From the IMG/VR virus record IMGVR_UViG_3300042566_000986, positions 1 to 38,898 of that record: DNA of 38,898 nt, one strand, 5' to 3'. The position numbers and the translations under genes are program-made. Below are positions 33,965 through 38,898 of this stretch, in pieces. The notes below the pieces were generated by a model, which saw only the letters and a list, made by a program, of their open reading frames with translations, was not told where the DNA came from and searched no databases. The stretch's first letter is position 1; each line of letters starts with the position of its first letter. The stretch comes from a virus.

Positions 33965-35565
33965 AGCATCAATCTAGAACCAATTAAAAAGTTACTTAAT
34001 ATCGGAGCCCCTGCAGCAGTAGACGTATTGATTTTGTAATTAAAACTAAATCCAAAACGTTTACTGATTTTGTAATCAATTGAAGTACCCAATAAAAACC
34101 CAACATCAGAACTATAAGTGAATTCTCCGTTAGTTGTATCCCAACTACCACCAGGTAACATTGTAAATATTTGTGGTGAAAGAGTTAGTTTTTTTGTAGT
34201 TTGATATGGTTTAGTCCAAAATACAACACCAGAATTACTTACACTATATCCATATCCACCATCTGCTTTTGGTGAGAATAAATTAACTAAACCAACATTA
34301 TATCCATATACACCAATATTTGGGTTTGGTATAATTACGGTCAATCCAACCAAACTCATATAGGTTCTATTTAGATATGCTCCAGTTACGGAGTATGAGT
34401 TCATAGAATTCAATGAGCCATCTTTAAAGTTCATTTTAGTATAACCACCACTTACTGCAAATTGTTTTAAGTTACTCCATATCATAGATGTTGCTGAATA
34501 ACTTTCATCCCCAGCCATTGATGAACGAGATACACCGGTTGTTAAGATAGCATCAAATTTAGATGGAGATGATTCTACTACACTTAAATCCGATGCTAAT
34601 AATAATGGATTTATTGGTGCTATTTTTTCTTTTTTCTTTTCTTCTTTTTTCTCCTCTTTCTTTTCCTCCTTTTTAGATTCTTCTTTCTTCTCTTCTTTTT
34701 TAGATTCCGATTTAGTTTCTTCTTTCTTTTCCTCACTCTTACTTTCGGATTTTGATTCTGATTTAGATTCACTCTTACTTTCGGATTTAGCTTCTGCTTT
34801 TGCTTCAGCTTTAGCTTCTGCTTTTGCTTCTGCTTTTGGTGATGAACTACTACCGCCACTTCCTCCACCAGAAGAACTATTTGATGCCGGTGTGGTTGAA
34901 CCTCCACCAGACGGAGCCGAAGCAGAAGGAGCAGGTGCGGATGGGGTTGGTGGGGGTGGTGGTACTGCGGCACCAGCTGCCGAAGCTGCTGCTCCACTAA
35001 CGGCAGAACCAGCTGCCGATGAAGCCGCTCCACTAGCCGCAGAAGAAGCGGCAGATGATGCAGCTGAACTTGCAGCTGAACTTGCTGCAGAAGAAGCGGC
35101 AGATGATGCAGCTGAACTTGCGGCTGATTGTGCTGCTGAAGCTGCTGCTGATGAGGCTGCTTGCGAAGCTGCTGCCGAAGCTGCTTGAGATGCAGCCTGT
35201 GTTGCTGCTGCCGAAGCTGCTTGTTGAGCCGCTTGAGCTGCTGCCTGCTGAACTGCTTGGTTTACTGTTTGTTGTATAGTTTGTTGTACTACCTGGTTTG
35301 TAGCACACCCTTGCGTTGAATATGCAACATATACGGATTGTAACCACATTTGCATTACACCACTTGTAACTTCATCCGGTGTAAATACTCTCATTTGGTC
35401 ATAGAAAGATACAAATGCTCTTCCGTTGACATAAGTAGTAGTGGCGAGTTTTACTTCTCCAGTACACTTATCTATAAATGTTTGTGTAAATGTTGTTTGT
35501 CCGTTAGCTTTGGAAGCTAGACAGAATATGAATAATACACTTAATAAAACTTTTAACTTTTTCAA
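33961..35565 (-). CDS. Secreted outer-membrane-like protein with Ser/Ala repeats and charged single helix, 534 aa
   Basis: The signal peptide is KKLKVLLSVLFIFCLASKANG, with cleavage near residue 22. The N-terminal domain (FIDKCTGEVKLATTTYVNGR, to ~90) has two cysteines. Then come Gln/Ala repeats and a long run of SSAA repeats (107-200), a proline-rich linker, and KAEA/KSES/KKEE repeats (~244-314) that should form a stable charged single alpha helix. The last ~220 residues look like a beta-barrel with alternating strands and a C-terminal FLIGSRLML. The start is TTG at 35565: an in-frame TGA lies directly before it, the ATG at 35569 is out of frame, and no in-frame Met precedes the signal peptide. 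Likely exported to the envelope; function unknown. Confidence 0.75.
   Translation of the reverse strand: MKKLKVLLSVLFIFCLASKANGQTTFTQTFIDKCTGEVKLATTTYVNGRAFVSFYDQMRVFTPDEVTSGVMQMWLQSVYVAYSTQGCATNQVVQQTIQQTVNQAVQQAAAQAAQQAASAAATQAASQAASAAASQAASSAAASAAQSAASSAASSAASSAASSAASSAASSAASSAASGAASSAAGSAVSGAAASAAGAAVPPPPPTPSAPAPSASAPSGGGSTTPASNSSSGGGSGGSSSSPKAEAKAEAKAEAKAEAKSESKSESKSESKSESKSEEKKEETKSESKKEEKKEESKKEEKKEEKKEEKKKEKIAPINPLLLASDLSVVESSPSKFDAILTTGVSRSSMAGDESYSATSMIWSNLKQFAVSGGYTKMNFKDGSLNSMNSYSVTGAYLNRTYMSLVGLTVIIPNPNIGVYGYNVGLVNLFSPKADGGYGYSVSNSGVVFWTKPYQTTKKLTLSPQIFTMLPGGSWDTTNGEFTYSSDVGFLLGTSIDYKISKRFGFSFNYKINTSTAAGAPILSNFLIGSRLML
34615..34845. repeat. Lys/Glu-rich codon repeats encoding a charged single helix
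   Basis: Purine-rich on the coding strand: blocks of AAAGCAGAAGC-type and AAAGAAGA-type units encode KAEA x4, KSES x4 and KKEE repeats. Slippage-prone, with all units in frame. Confidence 0.8.
34960..35250. repeat. GC-rich Ser/Ala repeat tract
   Basis: Dense GCT/GCA/GCC and TCN codons encode repeated SSAA and QAA units. The tract is clearly richer in G and C than the surrounding sequence. It causes long artefactual reading frames on both strands. Confidence 0.85.
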
Positions 35566-35595
35566 TCATATGCTGTTTTGATTAAAAAGTGTAAC

Positions 35596-36405
35596 TTACA
35601 GATTTATACCAGCCCCAACAATACCATTTCTTCGTATAGGGTCATAATCTAATTTAAGAGTAACATATTTGAAGTCGTGTATTATACCAAATTTCATTGT
35701 CATAAAGTCCGAATTATATTTTGGGAATGTTATGTATCCTATTTTATCTTTTCCCTGAAATCTTACTTCTTCATTTCCCAAACCCAAAGATATGTGCATT
35801 CCGTTTCTACCATACCTCTTACCAATACCTGCGTAGAATACTTTGTTAGATATCCAATCTTCTACTAATGGAAAATCAACAATACCTAAATGTCCAAGTG
35901 GGAAATAAGATGCTGAATGTATTTGATTTGTTTGCTGGTATTCTAATAAGACATAGTTTACATGTCCTATTGCCAACCAACCACCAATTTGATTACCTTT
36001 TGATGTTTGTAAACCAAATGCCCAACGCATTGGTTTAACACTTATAGTATCCCTCTTACCATCGTTATAGATACGAACTCTACCTCTTTGTCTATATCCA
36101 AAATCATCATAGAAATAATATGGATACATATTGTAATATCCAAATCCATTAAACCAAGGGTACATCCCACCTACCCAAACTTCTCTATTACGAAAATATG
36201 GTGTGTTTGGATATTGCCTATATTGTGGTGTACTTCTCCATCTACTCACATTATCATTACGATTTGGTTGTGAGTATTCTCTATTGGATGGTACATTTAC
36301 ACTACTCCTTTGTTGTGGTGCGGTTGTTGCACCACTTCTCCAAGAGGATATCTGCCCTAACAATAATGTTGGTAATAACAAAAAAAATAATAATATTTGT
36401 TTCAT
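35596..36405 (-). CDS. Secreted outer-membrane-like protein, 269 aa
   Basis: I choose the ATG at 36405: it gives a clean signal peptide (KQILLFFLLLPTLLLGQ) and lies 20 bases after a perfect late-like motif. The upstream in-frame ATG at 36486 would add 27 residues that overlap the glycosyltransferase gene. After cleavage there is an Arg/Tyr/Pro-rich segment (SREYSQPNRND, QYRQYPNTPYF), then aromatic glycine-rich sequence (YPWFNGFGYYNMYPYYFYDD). The second half has alternating strands ending VTLKLDYDP...GIVGAGINL, as in an outer-membrane barrel. It precedes the 534-residue exported protein by 30 bases. Function unknown. Confidence 0.7.
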   Translation of the reverse strand: MKQILLFFLLLPTLLLGQISSWRSGATTAPQQRSSVNVPSNREYSQPNRNDNVSRWRSTPQYRQYPNTPYFRNREVWVGGMYPWFNGFGYYNMYPYYFYDDFGYRQRGRVRIYNDGKRDTISVKPMRWAFGLQTSKGNQIGGWLAIGHVNYVLLEYQQTNQIHSASYFPLGHLGIVDFPLVEDWISNKVFYAGIGKRYGRNGMHISLGLGNEEVRFQGKDKIGYITFPKYNSDFMTMKFGIIHDFKYVTLKLDYDPIRRNGIVGAGINL

Positions 36406-36425
36406 AGCTATAATTATTTTATAAC

Positions 36426-36434
36426 TATAAATAT
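36426..36434 (-). promoter_or_regulatory. Late-promoter-like motif ATATTTATA overlapping the glycosyltransferase stop
   Basis: Perfect copy 20 bases before the ATG at 36405. Its first base is the third stop-codon base of the upstream gene. The fixed spacing supports choosing the internal start. Confidence 0.65.
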
Positions 36435-37474
36435 CATTTGAAAAACTTAAACCAAATATGTTTTGTTTTATTTGTATATTTTTCAAGACCCCTTTGATTT
36501 AATAATACATTTATTTTTGGATATGCGTAAGTACATAATAGTGAATCTACAATATCATCAGTATTAGTTTGTCTTGCAGTAAATAATGAATTAGCCCAAG
36601 GGATTTCAGGTGAAGATACCAAAGGAACTCCTTGTGAAACTATATCAGCTCCTACAATATTAAAAGTTTCATTAAATGATATCTGAATTCCAATATCCAT
36701 CGTAGAACATAATTGAATAAATTGCTCTCTAACACTCCACTCATGATGAACTAACTTATGACCTTTATGTTCCAAATGATTGAACATACTTATTAAGTTA
36801 TTTAATATTGGTTCTCCTTTTTGTTCAACTCTATCGCAATTGATATGGAAATGTAATTTTTTACCAATTTCATCTGCAAACTTAATTGCTGCAAATGCTT
36901 GTATAAGATGATTTTTTAGAGGTCTAATTGCACCAAAACATCCTATGTGAATCGTATCACCTTTCTTATTGAATGATTTAGTTTTGTATTGTTGTGGATA
37001 AAAATTTGGTAAAAAATCTATATGTTTTTTAATACCTAATTTTGTACTCATATAAAACTCAATATCTTTGGTAGTTTGTGGTGAGTTGCAAGAAATAATA
37101 ATATTATCAAATTTACTATATTCCCCAATCCAATCCATTGCCATTCCTTCATTTGCTAAAAATGGTATTTCGCTATGTAAGCGAATTACCCATTTAACGT
37201 TTGGATGTAATTTGCAAAGAACTTCGAATTTAGATGGAACAACCCAAAGAGCTTCAATAATAACGTGGGTTGGTTTGTGTAGAGTTACTTCTCTATCTAT
37301 ATCGTTATTATCATTTACAACTACCATTTGAGAATCAAACCCGCCATCTAATAGCATTTGATTCATAAATTGAGCTGAATTGTACAGGCCGGTACTTAAA
37401 CCAATACTATAATCGGTTGAAAGATTATAGTTTTGTTTTCTTTTTAATATAAACAGGGTTTTTGAGGATGACAT
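36434..37474 (-). CDS. Phage glycosyltransferase, GT4-like, 346 aa
   Basis: The sequence has two Rossmann-type halves: N-terminal TLFILKRKQNYN, SIGLSTGLYNSAQFM, VVVNDNNDIDREV, HVIIEALWVVPSKFEVL, VIRLHSEIPFLANEG; C-terminal GDTIHIGCFGAIRPLKNHL, then GIQISFNETFNIVGADIVSQ, which carries the ExFxxV acidic motif of GT-B retaining enzymes. The phrase 'RLHSEIPFLANEG' is familiar from glycosyltransferases of large myophages. No signal peptide, so it is cytoplasmic. Possible targets are host surface polysaccharide, phage DNA or virion proteins. It is headed by a late-like motif 20 bases upstream, so late expression is likely, which favours an envelope or virion target over early DNA modification. Confidence 0.78.
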   Translation of the reverse strand: MSSSKTLFILKRKQNYNLSTDYSIGLSTGLYNSAQFMNQMLLDGGFDSQMVVVNDNNDIDREVTLHKPTHVIIEALWVVPSKFEVLCKLHPNVKWVIRLHSEIPFLANEGMAMDWIGEYSKFDNIIISCNSPQTTKDIEFYMSTKLGIKKHIDFLPNFYPQQYKTKSFNKKGDTIHIGCFGAIRPLKNHLIQAFAAIKFADEIGKKLHFHINCDRVEQKGEPILNNLISMFNHLEHKGHKLVHHEWSVREQFIQLCSTMDIGIQISFNETFNIVGADIVSQGVPLVSSPEIPWANSLFTARQTNTDDIVDSLLCTYAYPKINVLLNQRGLEKYTNKTKHIWFKFFK

Positions 37475-37494
37475 TTATTTGTTTAGTTTGTATA

Positions 37495-37503
37495 TATAAA
37501 TAT
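37495..37503 (-). promoter_or_regulatory. Late-promoter-like motif ATATTTATA before the glycosyltransferase
   Basis: Perfect copy 20 bases before the ATG at 37474, in the 69-base gap after the lipoprotein gene. Confidence 0.65.
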
Positions 37504-37543
37504 CACAATTATATTCTTTCTATTGTTATATTATTGTTATCAT

Positions 37544-38746
37544 TTAATTTCCTTTTGTTGGGAATTTTGTCCAACCATTCGTCCAATTTGGTTTAGATAA
37601 AGTTTCTATTTCACTAGCAGTTAAAGTTATTTCAGTATTACCCTCACTCAACGCCTTTGTTTTAACCGCATCAGATGTAATAATAGTAGTTGCTTTACTG
37701 ATAAAGTTTAATAAATTAAATGAACCAATTTTGTTGTTCTGAAATTTACTTACACCATCTTTGTAGAATTGTGCAGTTTCGTTACTTTCCATTGAGAACC
37801 CACCTTTCATATATCCAATGATTGTAGAATTGTAAACCTCAAATTGAGTTGCTCTTCTCCATCTCATTGCTAAATTATGGTTTGGTAAAGATGCTGCATC
37901 ATTTGGTCCAATTAAAATTACACCATCTAATATAGGATGTGTGAATGGTTCTGCTGATGAACCTGTACCATCATTATCACACTCTACACCATTTCCTGCA
38001 TCACCATTATCTACAAATTGTGGGTCTCTTTTAGAAACTGAATTAGATACTTTACCTCTATATCCAAAATCAAAATCAAAATCATCATCCGCAGTTCCAT
38101 ATGCGTATAAGTTTTTTGCATTTACAGTTCCACCAAAGAACTCAAATGCATCATCGTTAGCGTAGATAGTTTGAACATTCTCAATGATTGTTCCACTACC
38201 AACACCACCCAATGTTAATGCGTTGATTTCAGAGTTTGGCATTGCCGCAATACCAGCGTATTCAATACGAACATATTTTAAGATACCACTATTATCTAAA
38301 TCGTTTGTTCCACCATATGCTCTACCAATACCACCTTCGATAGTTGGTTCGGATGTTCTATTGGTTTTTGCTCTACCCAATATTACAATACCACCCCAAT
38401 CACCGGGAGTTCTTTCTCCTGCGGGTCTACCAGATGTAAATATGATTGGTTTTGATGCAGTACCTTCTGCTACAATTTGTGCTCCTCTTTCAATACACAA
38501 TGCACCTTTCTCACTTATATCAGATTTGATAATTGTGCCAGGTTGAATGATAACTTTAGCACCATCGGTTACATAAACATATCCTTTTAATACCCACTCT
38601 TTATCCGATGTAAGAGTTGTAGTTGATGTGATATTACCACTCAAAGTTGTTGAGGTTGGTACATTGATTGGTGTAACTTCTCCACCTAAATCCTTTGAAC
38701 ATGCAAACATTGTTAAACTTGCGAATAATACTAATAATTTTTTCAT
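37544..38746 (-). CDS. Bacteroidota-type lipoprotein with right-handed beta-helix-like body, 400 aa
   Basis: Lipoprotein signal: MKKLLVLFASLTMFAC with Cys16, followed by SKD. A linker (TPINVPTSTTLSGNITS) leads into a body with repeated strand patterns and glycine/asparagine turns: WVLKGYVYVTDGAKVIIQPG, GALCIERGAQIVAEGTASKP, GDWGGIVILGRA, LKYVRIEYAGIA, IENVQTIYANDDAFEFFGG, LDGVILIGPND. This layout matches outer-membrane lipoproteins common in Flavobacteriia and relatives, often encoded after a TonB-dependent receptor. The ATG overlaps the stop of such a receptor-like gene by four bases (ATGA). There is no late-like motif at its start. Role in a phage is unknown; host-derived cargo is plausible. 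Confidence 0.78.
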   Translation of the reverse strand: MKKLLVLFASLTMFACSKDLGGEVTPINVPTSTTLSGNITSTTTLTSDKEWVLKGYVYVTDGAKVIIQPGTIIKSDISEKGALCIERGAQIVAEGTASKPIIFTSGRPAGERTPGDWGGIVILGRAKTNRTSEPTIEGGIGRAYGGTNDLDNSGILKYVRIEYAGIAAMPNSEINALTLGGVGSGTIIENVQTIYANDDAFEFFGGTVNAKNLYAYGTADDDFDFDFGYRGKVSNSVSKRDPQFVDNGDAGNGVECDNDGTGSSAEPFTHPILDGVILIGPNDAASLPNHNLAMRWRRATQFEVYNSTIIGYMKGGFSMESNETAQFYKDGVSKFQNNKIGSFNLLNFISKATTIITSDAVKTKALSEGNTEITLTASEIETLSKPNWTNGWTKFPTKGN

Positions 38747-38898
38747 AGGTTGTAATTTAGTGTTAGTGAAATTGTTGTTTCGTTGTTTGTTTTAATTAAA
38801 GTACGATTTGGTTTTTGGTAATATTCAAATGGTTGTCTGAATATATCCGATACTGCTAATTTAATTTCTCCGTTTTTAATTTTACGAAGAATAACAAT
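38743..38898 (-). CDS. C-terminal end of a probable TonB-dependent receptor / outer-membrane barrel, partial
   Basis: 51 codons are visible; the rest lies beyond the right edge. The sequence has IKLAVSDIFRQPFEYY and closes TTISLTLNYNL, which resembles the last two strands of Bacteroidota TonB-dependent receptors ('xSVSDIFNxx ... xISLTxxYxx'), although the last residue is Leu rather than the usual Phe. The stop overlaps the lipoprotein ATG (ATGA). Pairing with a lipoprotein supports the receptor reading. The fragment is too short for certainty. Confidence 0.5.
   Translation of the reverse strand: MVILRKIKNGEIKLAVSDIFRQPFEYYQKPNRTLIKTNNETTISLTLNYNL

Noticed and set aside
34892-35279. Plus-strand Ala/Glu- and Leu-rich reading frames opposite the repeat tract
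   Set aside because: Antisense of a low-complexity repeat that lacks stops. No start signal or recognisable domain.
34620-35347. Two further minus-strand reading frames (137 and 104 codons) inside the 534-residue gene
   Set aside because: They are frame-shifted readings of the Ser/Ala and Lys/Glu repeats, giving Arg/Leu/Gln- or Ser/Cys-rich sequences without independent signals.
36406-36486. Upstream start giving 27 extra residues on the 269-aa exported protein
   Set aside because: It would overlap the glycosyltransferase gene and the promoter motif, and would bury the signal peptide inside the protein.
38184-38546. 120-codon plus-strand frame opposite the lipoprotein
   Set aside because: Proline-rich antisense of a well-supported gene.

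Overview
The window reads as part of a large T4-type contractile-tailed phage (myovirus) that infects a member of the Bacteroidota. Three things point there. The baseplate genes are recognisable T4 relatives (a gp6-like wedge protein, a gp25-like wedge protein and a gp5-like spike). The replication genes are phage-type. The translation and transcription signals look Bacteroidota-like: AT-rich leaders without Shine-Dalgarno sequences, and one TTTG-N20-TATATTTG promoter. The DNA is AT-rich by eye. Every substantial gene lies on the minus strand, so transcription runs from high to low coordinates. Only two very small genes are on the plus strand. I saw no tRNA, rRNA, CRISPR array or insertion sequence.

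Layout from low to high coordinates: (a) 1-6.75 kb, a 2056-residue tail fibre with a C-terminal S74 self-cleaving chaperone and, coupled to it by TAATG, a second tail protein cut by the window edge. (b) 6.85-7.02 kb, a tiny plus-strand ribbon-helix-helix-like gene. (c) 7.0-11.1 kb, a recombination/replication pair: one polypeptide carrying both the Mre11/SbcD/gp47 and Rad50/SbcC/gp46 halves, and a DnaG-type primase, driven by a host-type promoter. (d) 11.1-12 kb, three small genes including a GIY-YIG-like nuclease. (e) 12-32.2 kb, a late structural block: two paralogous virion proteins, a tail-collar-like protein, a 1787-residue tail/baseplate protein, wedge proteins, three consecutive peptidoglycan hydrolases (GH19, CHAP, M15), a coiled-coil protein and the spike. 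(f) 32.2-33.6 kb, an Ntn-hydrolase-like protein and a membrane-anchored spanin-like protein. (g) 33.8-38.9 kb, a cluster of envelope genes: a small membrane peptide, two signal-peptide beta-barrel-like proteins, a glycosyltransferase, a lipoprotein and the C-terminal end of a probable TonB-dependent receptor.

The strongest structure not explained by the genes is a repeated 9-mer. On the coding strand it reads ATATTTATA and sits 17-28 bases before the first gene of nearly every minus-strand transcription unit (nine perfect copies and one with a single mismatch). It is absent between genes that are tightly packed or overlapping. It is the exact reverse complement of a sequence containing the T4 late promoter TATAAATA, and I read it as this phage's late promoter. 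The replication operon has instead a Bacteroidota housekeeping-type promoter, which suggests an early/late switch that can be read from the sequence.

The genes fit one programme: copy and repair DNA (primase, fused nuclease-ATPase), build the tail and baseplate, breach the cell wall from the spike, and remodel the host envelope late in infection. The least explained parts are the envelope cluster, the Ntn hydrolase and the fused Mre11-Rad50 protein.
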